DNA of 64,000 nt from assembly GCA_965117015.1 (NCBI GenBank), contig OZ220747.1, forward strand, positions 496,001 through 560,000, written 5' to 3'. The position numbers were made by a program, and so were the translations under genes. The notes under the pieces were generated by a model. That model saw only the letters and a list, made by a program, of their open reading frames with translations. It was not told the origin of the DNA and searched no databases. The DNA is from Aldehydirespirator sp965117015. Its GTDB lineage: Bacteria > Actinomycetota > Acidimicrobiia > Acidimicrobiales > Aldehydirespiratoraceae. Positions 36,520 to 44,648 of this stretch are shown in pieces (within the stretch, counting starts at the first letter, position 1; every line of letters begins with the position of its first letter).

Positions 36520-36610
36520 GATGTCGTCCGGCGATTGAAGGGGCGCGTCGGGGCCTGGGCCATCCCCTCCAGCGTAAGAGGCCGAGCGCGTCAGGCTCGC
36601 CGTCGCCCGG

Positions 36611-37402
36611 TCAGGCGACCGGGTAGAAGTGCCCGGCGTTGACCACGAGCGTCTGGCCGGTGATCATCCGGGCCCGCTGCGACGCCAGGAACACGACCGC
36701 CTCGGCCACGTCGGAGTCGGTGGGCATCTCCCGCAGGGCCATTTGTTGGGCGATCTCGTGCTTGACCTCTTCGACGGTGATGCCCCTGGTGCCCGCCTGC
36801 CACTCGCAGTAGAGCTTGACGTTGGGCCCCCACATCCAGCTCGGAACCACCGTGTTGACCCTGATCCCCGACGGGCCCAGTTCCGCGGACAGGTCGCGCG
36901 CCAGGGACAGCAGCGCCGACTTGGCCGCCCCGTAGGGGCTCTGGGGGAACTCCGGCACGGGCCTCATCGAGGCCTGCGACCCGATCAGCACCACCGACCC
37001 CCCACCGGCCGCCACGAAGTGGGGCTCGACCGCCCGCACCACGTGAACCGCGCCGAGCACGTTGACAGTCAGGTTGAGTTCCCAATCCTCGTCCGTCGTG
37101 CGGTGCCACGCTCCCTTCTGCGTGTCGAGGGCGGCCACGTTGACCACCGCGTGAAGCTCACCGAACCGCTCGGCGGCGGCGTCGGCCGCGGCAGTGCAGT
37201 TCTCCTGGCTGGTGATGTCGCCCGCGCAGGCCACCACCCGCTCGCCGGTGGGATCAAGCTCGGCCGCGGCCGCAGCCAGGCGCTCGGCGTTGCGGGCCAT
37301 GACCGCCACGTTGGCGCCGTCGCGCAAGGCCAGGCGGGCGCAACTGGCACCCAATCCGGGGCCTACTCCCACTACCAGCACGGTTCGTCCTTCGAGGATC
37401 AT
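36611..37402 (-). CDS. Short-chain dehydrogenase/reductase
   Basis: ATG 37402 follows AGGAGGT. The 263-residue SDR has a variant glycine motif (VGVGPGLGASCARLAL), NVAALDT in place of NNAG, the catalytic Ser in VLIGSQAS and YGAAK as Tyr-x-x-x-Lys. The C-terminal SDSDVAEAVVFLASQRARM is typical. It probably oxidises or reduces a hydroxyacyl compound, given the MaoC hydratase in the same operon. Confidence 0.9.
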   Translation of the reverse strand: MILEGRTVLVVGVGPGLGASCARLALRDGANVAVMARNAERLAAAAAELDPTGERVVACAGDITSQENCTAAADAAAERFGELHAVVNVAALDTQKGAWHRTTDEDWELNLTVNVLGAVHVVRAVEPHFVAAGGGSVVLIGSQASMRPVPEFPQSPYGAAKSALLSLARDLSAELGPSGIRVNTVVPSWMWGPNVKLYCEWQAGTRGITVEEVKHEIAQQMALREMPTDSDVAEAVVFLASQRARMITGQTLVVNAGHFYPVA

Positions 37403-37421
37403 CGCTTGGACCTCCTGTCGC

Positions 37422-38222
37422 TCACCAGAGCTGGTCGGTGTAGGTGTCGGTGCCGACGATGGTGGGCAGGAACGGCGCCGCGAACACGACGTTGCCCGCA
37501 CCGGCGTCGGCCAGGCCGGCTGCGTAGGCCCGGAACCGGTCCCAAGAGTCGGCGGGATGGCCGTCCAGGAAGAACATCTGGACCTGGCGCTCGACCGGGC
37601 CGGCCGGGGTGCCGAGGTCCATGGGTGCCCGCTCCGTCTCGCCTCCCACCGGGTCGATGTAGCGCCACGACACCATCGACGCCACGCTCGAGCCGTCCAT
37701 CAGCGCAGGCAGCGCGTCGGCCCGCAGGTGGGCCTCGAGCCCGTCGATGTCGGTGCCGTCGGCGGGGTCCACCGCCACCACGGCCATCCCCTGGTAGGGG
37801 TGGTCGAGAGCCAACTCGATGGGCACCGGGTCGTCGTCGCGGTAGTGCGACCACGGCTTGTGGAGCAGCACCGTGTGGGCGTGGATCCGGTTGTTGAAGC
37901 CGCGCCCGTCCTTGTAGAGCTCCACCACCTGGTCGATGGCCCAGGCGAAGTGCTCACGGTGACGGCCCTCGTGGACCCAGTAGATGGCGAGGTAGGAGCC
38001 CGCGTCGGTGGGCTCGGCCAGCGGGGAGTCCTCAGGGAACCGCAGGTCCTTCAGGTCGCGGGTGGCCACCCAGCGCCGTCCGGCGAACAGCCACGGACCG
38101 ATGAGGCACCCCGCGTAGAAGTGGTCGCGCTCGTACCAGCGGTTGTAGTCCACCTCATGGCCGCGCTCGGGGTCGACCATGGTGAACAGGCAGCTGCCGA
38201 CTCGCACCGGGTACGTGTTCAT
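37422..38222 (-). CDS. Conserved protein of unknown function in SDR-MaoC operon
   Basis: ATG 38222 overlaps the MaoC stop by four bases (ATGA). The 266-residue protein has the segment DYNRWYERDHFYAGCLIGPWLFAG near its start and a second half beginning around AVVAVDPADGTDID. The paired layout recalls duplicated dimeric alpha-beta barrel (EthD-like) domains, but this is only a resemblance. It has no signal peptide. Confidence 0.78.
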   Translation of the reverse strand: MNTYPVRVGSCLFTMVDPERGHEVDYNRWYERDHFYAGCLIGPWLFAGRRWVATRDLKDLRFPEDSPLAEPTDAGSYLAIYWVHEGRHREHFAWAIDQVVELYKDGRGFNNRIHAHTVLLHKPWSHYRDDDPVPIELALDHPYQGMAVVAVDPADGTDIDGLEAHLRADALPALMDGSSVASMVSWRYIDPVGGETERAPMDLGTPAGPVERQVQMFFLDGHPADSWDRFRAYAAGLADAGAGNVVFAAPFLPTIVGTDTYTDQLW

Positions 38223-38695
38223 GAGTCGAACACCGTCCGGGTCACCCAGTCGGCCACCAGCGCCGGCTTGGACCCGCTCTCGATCTCGATGGTGATGGTG
38301 GTAACCGTCTGCACGGAGGCCGGCTTCAACTCCACCGACTTGACCACGGCGTGGGCCCGCACCCGCTTGCCCCGACTGACAGGGCTGATGAACCGGACCC
38401 GGTCGAGGCCGTAGTTGATGCCCATGACCGCTCCGTCGAGCCGGGGCGTGTCCGACGGAACCGACTGCATCAGGTGGGTGAGCATCGACAGGGTGAGGAA
38501 GCCGTGGGCGATGGTGCCGCCGAAGGGCGTCTCGGCCTTGGCCCGCTCCTCGTCGATGTGGATGAACTGGTGGTCGACGGTGCAGTCGGCGAAGGCGCCG
38601 ATCTGCTCCTGGGTTATCTCGAACCAGTCCCCGTGCCCTCGTTCGGAGCCCTCCTGGGCCTTCAAGACGGCGTAGGCGGCCTCGGCATTGCTCAT
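38219..38695 (-). CDS. MaoC-family hot-dog hydratase/dehydratase
   Basis: The 158-residue protein carries the hydratase signature: TVDHQFIHIDEERA with catalytic Asp/His, followed by GGTIAHGFLTLSML. Such enzymes hydrate trans-2-enoyl-CoA to the R-3-hydroxyacyl-CoA. It starts the operon with the unknown protein and the SDR, a plausible hydroxyacyl-CoA route. Confidence 0.9.
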   Translation of the reverse strand: MSNAEAAYAVLKAQEGSERGHGDWFEITQEQIGAFADCTVDHQFIHIDEERAKAETPFGGTIAHGFLTLSMLTHLMQSVPSDTPRLDGAVMGINYGLDRVRFISPVSRGKRVRAHAVVKSVELKPASVQTVTTITIEIESGSKPALVADWVTRTVFDS

Positions 38696-38740
38696 TCGAC
38701 TCCCCTCTCGTGGCCGGGCGTGGGGGTGCCAACCTATCCC

Positions 38741-39610
38741 CTATCCGCCGCGCAGAGCCTGCTCAAGCAGCACGCCCGCTGGGTGGGGAGCCGCGCCTGA
38801 GCGGCGGGCGATCACCAGCCGGCGCCGGGCCAGGATCTCACAGCGGACAAGGGGCTGCTCGCCCCACTCGGCCTGAACAACGGGCAGGACCGACCACCCC
38901 AGCCCGAGTCTCACCATCTCGCACAGGACCTCGGGCTGGTGGGATTCAGCCACGACCTCCAGCGGTGCGCCCCGCCGCCGAAGAGCGCCCTCGATCCCGG
39001 AGCGGGTGTGAGCGTTGCCGGGGAACAGCACCCACGGACCCCAGCCTGCACTGGGGCCGGGATTGCGGCGCCCGTCGGGCGCATAGATTGCGAGATCCTC
39101 GGTGAGCAGCACTTCGGTCTTTACGCCTCGGGGCGGCTCGGTGGGCTCCACACACACGGCCAGGTCGATGAATCCGTCCACCAGGGCCCGCAGCAGGTCG
39201 CCCGAGGGCCCCACCCGCAGATGGATTCGCAGTTCGGGATGCGTGGCCCGGAATTGTCGCAGCGCCTCGCCGTGGTGCTGGACCGCTGACGCGTCGATCA
39301 TGCCGAGGCGCAGCCGTCCGTGGTCGCCGGAGCGGGTGCGCCGAGCCCAGTCGGCGAGGTCGGCGGTCAGGGCCACTACCTGGCGGGCGTGATCGAGGAC
39401 CGGCTCAGTGTCGGCTCGCAGCACCCGGCGCCGGCCCTCCCGGTCGAACAACGAGACGCCGACGCGGCGCTCCAGCTCGGCCAGACCCTGGGAGAGGGCC
39501 GACGGGCTCACTCCGACCTGCTCGGCGGCCAGTGCGAACGTGTCCGAGTCGGCCACCGCCACCAGATATTCCAGTTGGCGGATGGAGAGATCGGGCAGCG
39601 CGGAGACCAT
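38741..39610 (-). CDS. LysR-family transcriptional regulator
   Basis: The 289-residue regulator has the N-terminal winged helix-turn-helix (LSIRQLEYLVAVADSDTFALA, VGVSPSALSQGLAELERRVG) and a periplasmic-binding-protein-like sensor domain. ATG 39610 lies six bases after TATTAT on the same strand with no Shine-Dalgarno sequence, so it is probably leaderless. Divergent to ino1, the usual LysR arrangement with its target; the effector is unknown. Confidence 0.92.
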   Translation of the reverse strand: MVSALPDLSIRQLEYLVAVADSDTFALAAEQVGVSPSALSQGLAELERRVGVSLFDREGRRRVLRADTEPVLDHARQVVALTADLADWARRTRSGDHGRLRLGMIDASAVQHHGEALRQFRATHPELRIHLRVGPSGDLLRALVDGFIDLAVCVEPTEPPRGVKTEVLLTEDLAIYAPDGRRNPGPSAGWGPWVLFPGNAHTRSGIEGALRRRGAPLEVVAESHQPEVLCEMVRLGLGWSVLPVVQAEWGEQPLVRCEILARRRLVIARRSGAAPHPAGVLLEQALRGG

Positions 39611-39679
39611 GCGAGCATAATAGTTCAGTTTTACTTCATTATTAGACGAATATATGAATTAGTCCTTACTCTATTGACT
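39611..39679. promoter_or_regulatory. Divergent LysR-ino1 promoter region with candidate operator
   Basis: This 69-base AT-rich island holds TATTAT (39617-39622, minus strand) six bases before the LysR ATG and TACTCT (39667-39672, plus strand) seven bases before the ino1 ATG. Between them, TTCAT (39635-39639) and ATGAA (39654-39658) form a dyad with a 14-base gap, a plausible LysR-type operator for mutual control. Confidence 0.5.
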
Positions 39680-40990
39680 ATGACTCTTACCGCAGCCCGA
39701 CAAATCGCCCCCGCGACCGGCAATCTCGGCGTGCTGACCCCGGGCATGGGGGCGGTGGCGTCCACTTTCGTCGCCGGTGTGATCGCGGCCCGGCGGGGCC
39801 TGACCCCGCCCATCGGCTCTATCAGCCAGATGGCCCACATACGTCTCGGAACCAAGACCGAGAACCGCAATCCCCCTATCCGGGAGTTCGTGCCCCTGGC
39901 CGGGCTGGACGACCTCGTGTTCGGCGGCTGGGATCCCCTGTCGGCCAACGTGCTGGAGGCGGCCCGCACCTGCGGCGTGCTGGAAGAGGGCGACCTGGGG
40001 AGCATCTCGGCCGAGCTGGAGGGCGTCGTGGCCATGGACGCGGTGTTCGACCGGCGCTGGGTCAGCCGCCTCGACGGAGTGCGGGTCAAGCCCCACATGT
40101 CCAAGTGGGATCAGGCCCAGGCCCTGATGGACGACATCGAGAACTTCCGCAGCACCCACGACTGCGACCGGCTGGTGATGGTGTGGTGCGGATCGACCGA
40201 GGCGTTCTCGGAGCCGACACCGGTGCACGAGTCGGTCGAGTCCTTCGAAGCGGGGCTTAAGGCCGACGACGATGCCATCGCCCCCAGCCAGGTCTACGCC
40301 TACGCGGCTCTGCAGAGCGATGTGCCCTTCGCCAACGGAGCCCCCAATCTCACCGTTGACCTGCCGTGCATGGAGGAGCTGTCCCGCATCCGCGGGGTTC
40401 CCGTCGCGGGCAAGGACTTCAAGACCGGCCAGACCCTGATGAAAACGCTGATCGCGCCCGGTCTCAAGGCCCGGATGCTGGGCCTGCAGGGCTGGTACTC
40501 CACCAACATCCTGGGCAACCGCGACGGCGAGGTGCTCGACGCCCCCGAGAACTTCAAGACCAAGGAGGTCTCCAAGCTGGGCGTGCTGGGCACGATCCTG
40601 CAGCCCGAGCTGTACCCCGACCTGTACGACGAGATCCACCACGTCGTGCGCATCAACTACTACCCGCCCCGGGGCGACAACAAGGAGGGCTGGGACAACA
40701 TCGACATCTTCGGCTGGCTCGGCTACCCGATGCAGATCAAGGTCGATTTCCTGTGCCGGGACTCGATCCTGGCCGCGCCTATCGTGCTCGACCTGGCGCT
40801 GTTCATGGACCTGGCCGCCCGGGCGGGCACCTCGGGCGTGCAGGAGTGGCTCAGCTTCTACTTCAAGGCGCCCCATCCCTCAGGGGAGGCCGATGTGGAG
40901 CACGACCTGTTCATCCAGCAGACCAAGCTGAAGAACACCCTGCGGGAGTGGATGGGCGAGGAGCCCGTAACCCACAGCGAAGCCGGCTGA
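39680..40990 (+). CDS. ino1: Inositol-3-phosphate synthase (long type)
   Basis: ATG 39680 is chosen from the promoter spacing; upstream residues would overlap the LysR gene. The 436-residue enzyme turns glucose 6-phosphate into 1L-myo-inositol 1-phosphate. It has the NAD-binding GVLTPGMGAVASTF, GKDFKTGQTLMKT, NILGNRDGEVLDAPENFKTK and CRDSILAAPIVLDLALFMDL. It is longer than the roughly 365-residue mycobacterial Ino1 and closer to the eukaryote-like type. Products feed inositol lipids and probably mycothiol. Confidence 0.9.
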   Translation: MTLTAARQIAPATGNLGVLTPGMGAVASTFVAGVIAARRGLTPPIGSISQMAHIRLGTKTENRNPPIREFVPLAGLDDLVFGGWDPLSANVLEAARTCGVLEEGDLGSISAELEGVVAMDAVFDRRWVSRLDGVRVKPHMSKWDQAQALMDDIENFRSTHDCDRLVMVWCGSTEAFSEPTPVHESVESFEAGLKADDDAIAPSQVYAYAALQSDVPFANGAPNLTVDLPCMEELSRIRGVPVAGKDFKTGQTLMKTLIAPGLKARMLGLQGWYSTNILGNRDGEVLDAPENFKTKEVSKLGVLGTILQPELYPDLYDEIHHVVRINYYPPRGDNKEGWDNIDIFGWLGYPMQIKVDFLCRDSILAAPIVLDLALFMDLAARAGTSGVQEWLSFYFKAPHPSGEADVEHDLFIQQTKLKNTLREWMGEEPVTHSEAG

Positions 40991-40999
40991 AGCCTCCGA

Positions 41000-43450
41000 T
41001 CAGGACTCGGCCGCAAGTAGGTCGATCTCGAGGATCCCTCGGCTGATCAGGTCGTCGACCGCAGCCTCGTCAAAGCCCAGCTCGGCCACGACTTCTCGGG
41101 TATGTTCGCCCAGGCCGGGGGCGGGGCGGATGTCGGCGTCGGTCATGCCGGTGGCCGTGAAGGCAGGGCCCTCGAAGGTCATGACCCCGATGGGCGGCTG
41201 GTCCAACTCCACCAGGTAGCCCCGGGCCGCCAGATGCGGGTCCTGGAGTTGCTGTGAGGAAGTGAGCATGGGGCCGGCGGGCACCCCTGCGGCCAGGCAG
41301 GCCTCGGTGACCGCCTGCTTCGACAGCGTCCGGGTCCAGGCCGACACCGCCTCTTCCACCTCATCCTCCCGCCCGCGGCGGGCGTCGAGCGTGGCCAGCG
41401 CTGCATCGTCGACGCCGATCAGTCCCGCCAGCGCGGCCCATTCGGCGTCGGTCCTGCAGCAGATCGCCACCCACTGGTCCTCGCCCTCGCAGGGGAACAA
41501 TCCCCAGGGTGAGCCCTGATCGCGGCGGTTGCCTTGGGGTCTCACCGAGCCGGCTTGCAGCGATTCGCGGGCCAGCAGGTCGCCCATCGCCCCGACCGTC
41601 TGCTCGACCTGGCATACCTCGCTGTGGCATCCGCGCGCCATCACGCCCCGGCGCCGGCCGAGTACGCCGGCCACCGCGGCCAGCGCGCCCATGCGTCCGG
41701 CCCAGTGGTCGGGGAAGATCGACTGCGACCCCGACGGCCGGTCGACATCGGGATAGTCCCACAGGTGGGTCATGCCACCGGTGACCTGGGTGTTGGGGCC
41801 GTAGCCCTTCCAGCCCGACCACGGTCCGGAGGAGCCCATGAGTTGGCTGGAGACCATGATCACGTCGGGGTTGGAGGCCGCGAAGTGCCGGTATCCCAGC
41901 CCGAGGTCGTCCATGACCCCGGTAGAGCCGTTCTCAACCACCACATCGAAGCGGGCCGCGCCCCCGGCACCGGCGGCCAGATCCAGCAGCAGTCGCCGAC
42001 CCTCGTCGGTCTTGACGTCGACACCCAGACTCCGCTTGGACCGCGACGACGATGCGAACGACGGCGACATCTCCCCGCCCAGGATCACCCGGATGAAGTC
42101 GGGGTATGTCCGGCTCTCGATCTTGATGACGTCGGCGCCGTACTCGGCCAGCATCCGGCTGATTTCCACCCCGACCCCGCCATGGCCGAAGTCGGCGACC
42201 CTCACGCCGGACAGGGGCAGCGCCGGTGCAGGAGAGGACTCCGGCACCGGTGGCCAGGCGACCAGACCATCGGACCCGGGCGCCCCTTCGACATCGAGGG
42301 CGGCAAGGATCTCCTCCGTGTGCTCACCGAGGTGGGGGGGCCTGCCGGTGGGGCCTACCCGCTCGCCGTCGGTCTTCATCCAACCCGACGGCAGGCTCAT
42401 CACCCCGCCGGTGGACAGCGGCACCCGATCGAAGGTCTTGCGGGCCTCCAAGTGGTGGTTGACCAGCACGTCGCCGGGCTTGAGGATGGGAGTGGCGACG
42501 ATGCCGCGCCGCTGGGCCTCCTCGGACACCTCCTCCATCGTCATGGTGGAGAAGAGCTCCTCGTAGAGGGGGTTGAGCACCGCGTCGGCGATCATGAACC
42601 GGGCGACGAACCCGTCGTACTCGGGATCCTGCAGGTAGTCGGGCTCGCCCAGCCAGGCCCTCATGGCCTGCCACTGGCGGGGACTGAGCACCACCAGGCG
42701 CACGAAGCCGTCGGCCGTGGCCAGGATCGTGTACACCGGGCCGGGACCGGCCCTGGTCTCCATCGGCTCGACGCCCTCGATCATGGCCTTAGAGGAGTTC
42801 GAGAGCGACCAGTCGGTGATCTGGGCGGTCGCCTCGTTGGCCGACAGGTCGATGAGCTGCCCCGCCCCGTGGCCGAGTCGCTGGATCAGGGCGCAGACGA
42901 TGGCGAAGGCAGCCGTCAGGCCGGCGACGTCGCCGGAGATGTTGCCGGGAGGCATGAGCGGCTCGCGCTCGGGCAGGCCGGCCTTCCAGCACATGCCCGA
43001 GGTGGCGTCGATCACCGAGCCGGGCACATCGCGGCCCGCGTAGGGGCCGCTGCGCCCGTAGGCGGTGATCGAGGCGACCACCAGGTGCGGGTGGCGGGCC
43101 GCGATCGCCTCGGCCTCGAGCTCGGGGGCGCCTGCGCCGGCGGCCGCGCCGGGCTCGGCCGAGCCGATCAGCACATCGGCGGACCCGAGCAGGGATTCGA
43201 AGCTCGCCATGCTGGCCGCGTCGCCGGGGTCGACCACGACGCTGCGCTTGCCACAGTTGCGCATGGTGAAGAACAGCGAGTGCTCCGGGGTGAGCGGGTC
43301 GAGGGGCGGGAGGCTGCGGCTGGGCGAACCCTCGGGCGGCTCCACCTTGATGACGTCGGCACCCAGGTCGCTGAGAAGCCGGCCGCACAGCTCGCCGCGG
43401 TCGACGGCGAGATCGATGACCCGAATGCCGGTGAGCGGTCTAACTGGCAT
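41000..43450 (-). CDS. Tandem CaiB/BaiF family CoA-transferase (two fused copies)
   Basis: The 816-residue protein is two class III CoA-transferase domains in one chain. The first starts at LTGIRVIDLAVDRGELCGR with ADVIKVEPPEGSPSR and the catalytic-Asp context GNISGDVAGLTAAF. The second starts at LPLSGVRVADFGHGGVGVE with ADVIKIESRTYPDF, and SIFPDHWAGRMGALAAVAG supplies its Asp region. Single members are near 400 residues and work as interlaced dimers, so the fusion may be an internal dimer. The acyl substrate is unknown. It lies one base after the thiolase stop. Confidence 0.88.
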   Translation of the reverse strand: MPVRPLTGIRVIDLAVDRGELCGRLLSDLGADVIKVEPPEGSPSRSLPPLDPLTPEHSLFFTMRNCGKRSVVVDPGDAASMASFESLLGSADVLIGSAEPGAAAGAGAPELEAEAIAARHPHLVVASITAYGRSGPYAGRDVPGSVIDATSGMCWKAGLPEREPLMPPGNISGDVAGLTAAFAIVCALIQRLGHGAGQLIDLSANEATAQITDWSLSNSSKAMIEGVEPMETRAGPGPVYTILATADGFVRLVVLSPRQWQAMRAWLGEPDYLQDPEYDGFVARFMIADAVLNPLYEELFSTMTMEEVSEEAQRRGIVATPILKPGDVLVNHHLEARKTFDRVPLSTGGVMSLPSGWMKTDGERVGPTGRPPHLGEHTEEILAALDVEGAPGSDGLVAWPPVPESSPAPALPLSGVRVADFGHGGVGVEISRMLAEYGADVIKIESRTYPDFIRVILGGEMSPSFASSSRSKRSLGVDVKTDEGRRLLLDLAAGAGGAARFDVVVENGSTGVMDDLGLGYRHFAASNPDVIMVSSQLMGSSGPWSGWKGYGPNTQVTGGMTHLWDYPDVDRPSGSQSIFPDHWAGRMGALAAVAGVLGRRRGVMARGCHSEVCQVEQTVGAMGDLLARESLQAGSVRPQGNRRDQGSPWGLFPCEGEDQWVAICCRTDAEWAALAGLIGVDDAALATLDARRGREDEVEEAVSAWTRTLSKQAVTEACLAAGVPAGPMLTSSQQLQDPHLAARGYLVELDQPPIGVMTFEGPAFTATGMTDADIRPAPGLGEHTREVVAELGFDEAAVDDLISRGILEIDLLAAES

Positions 43451-43451
43451 G

Positions 43452-44648
43452 TCAATGCTCCCTTTCCGTGCCGAAGACTCCCACGAAGCTCACGATCTCG
43501 CCGGGATAGCCGCCCAGGTTGTGGGTGAGACCCAGGGTGCGGTCCGTCTCGGGGATGCGGCGGTCGTCGGGGGCCTCGCCCCGCAGCTGCAGCCACACTT
43601 CGTACAGCATCCGCAGGCCGCTGGCCCCCACCGGGTGGCCGAAGGACTTGAGCCCGCCGTCGGTGTTGACGGGCAGCTCGCCGTCGAGGTCGAAGACCCC
43701 GTCGAGCACGTCGCGCCAGCCGGTGCCTCGATCCGAGAACCCCAGGTCCTCCATAAGTACCAGCTCGGTGGGGGTGAAGCAGTCGTGGACCTCCGCCAGG
43801 GCCAGCTGCGACCGGGGATCGGTGATCCCGGCCTGGGCGTAGGCGTCGGCTGCGGCCTGAGCGCACTCCGGCATGGTGGTGTAGTCGTAGTCGGGGTCGA
43901 GCGACCCTGCCCCGGTGCCGGTGACCACCGACAGGCCCTTGACATACAGCGGGTCGGCGCACCAGCGGTGGGCGTCCTCGGCCCGGCACACGATGGCGGC
44001 CGCGGCCCCGTCGGCCACCCCGGCGCAGTCGAACACCGACAGCATCCCGGCCACGGCGGGCATCTCGCAGATCCGCTCGGCCGACATCTCCCGACGGAAC
44101 TGGGCAAGGGGGTTGCGGGCCCCGTTGTGGTGGTTCTTGGAGGCGATCCGGGCCGCGACGTAGCGCAACTCGTCGCGGTCGACCCCGTAGCGGTCGGCGT
44201 AGGCGGGCAGCATCAGGCTGAACATGGCCGCGGCCGTGAGGGTGCGCTGGGTGCCGTCGGTGGGGATTGGGAAGGCGTTGAGGCCCTGGTAGCCACCGTC
44301 CTTGACCTTCTCGGCCCCCAGGGCCATGGCGGTGTCGTAGGCCCCGGAGGCCACCGCGTAGCAGGCCTGGCGCAGGGCCTCGGAGCCGGTGGCGCAGTAG
44401 TTCTCCACCCGGGTGACCGGCTTGCCTTGGATCTTGAGGGGTCCGGCCATGCCCAGGCCGGAGGCGGCCGACTGCGACGTGCCGAACCAGAAGGCGTCGA
44501 TGTCGTCCTGGGCGATACCGGCCGAGCGGTAGGCGGCGTGGGCCGCATCGATGATCAGGTCGTCGAGGGAGCTGTCCCATTGCTCGGCGAAGAGGGTGCA
44601 GCCCATGCCGATGACGGCCACCCGGTCGGTGATGCCGTGCGAGCTCAC
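43452..44648 (-). CDS. Thiolase family protein (SCP-x type)
   Basis: The 398-residue thiolase has the nucleophilic Cys in RVENYCATGSEALRQA and the histidine motif SFGHPVGASGLRMLYE. Other blocks are VHDCFTPTELVLMEDLGF and the C-terminal HNLGGYPGEIVSF. It resembles the SCP2/SCP-x branch that cleaves branched or sterol-type 3-ketoacyl-CoA. Its ATG overlaps the stop of the ketosynthase-DUF35 gene by four bases. Confidence 0.92.
   Translation of the reverse strand: MSSHGITDRVAVIGMGCTLFAEQWDSSLDDLIIDAAHAAYRSAGIAQDDIDAFWFGTSQSAASGLGMAGPLKIQGKPVTRVENYCATGSEALRQACYAVASGAYDTAMALGAEKVKDGGYQGLNAFPIPTDGTQRTLTAAAMFSLMLPAYADRYGVDRDELRYVAARIASKNHHNGARNPLAQFRREMSAERICEMPAVAGMLSVFDCAGVADGAAAAIVCRAEDAHRWCADPLYVKGLSVVTGTGAGSLDPDYDYTTMPECAQAAADAYAQAGITDPRSQLALAEVHDCFTPTELVLMEDLGFSDRGTGWRDVLDGVFDLDGELPVNTDGGLKSFGHPVGASGLRMLYEVWLQLRGEAPDDRRIPETDRTLGLTHNLGGYPGEIVSFVGVFGTEREH

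Noticed and set aside
41534..43528. 664-codon plus-strand open frame opposite the CoA-transferase
   Set aside because: Antisense shadow; composition is typical of GC-rich complementary frames and it shows no domain.
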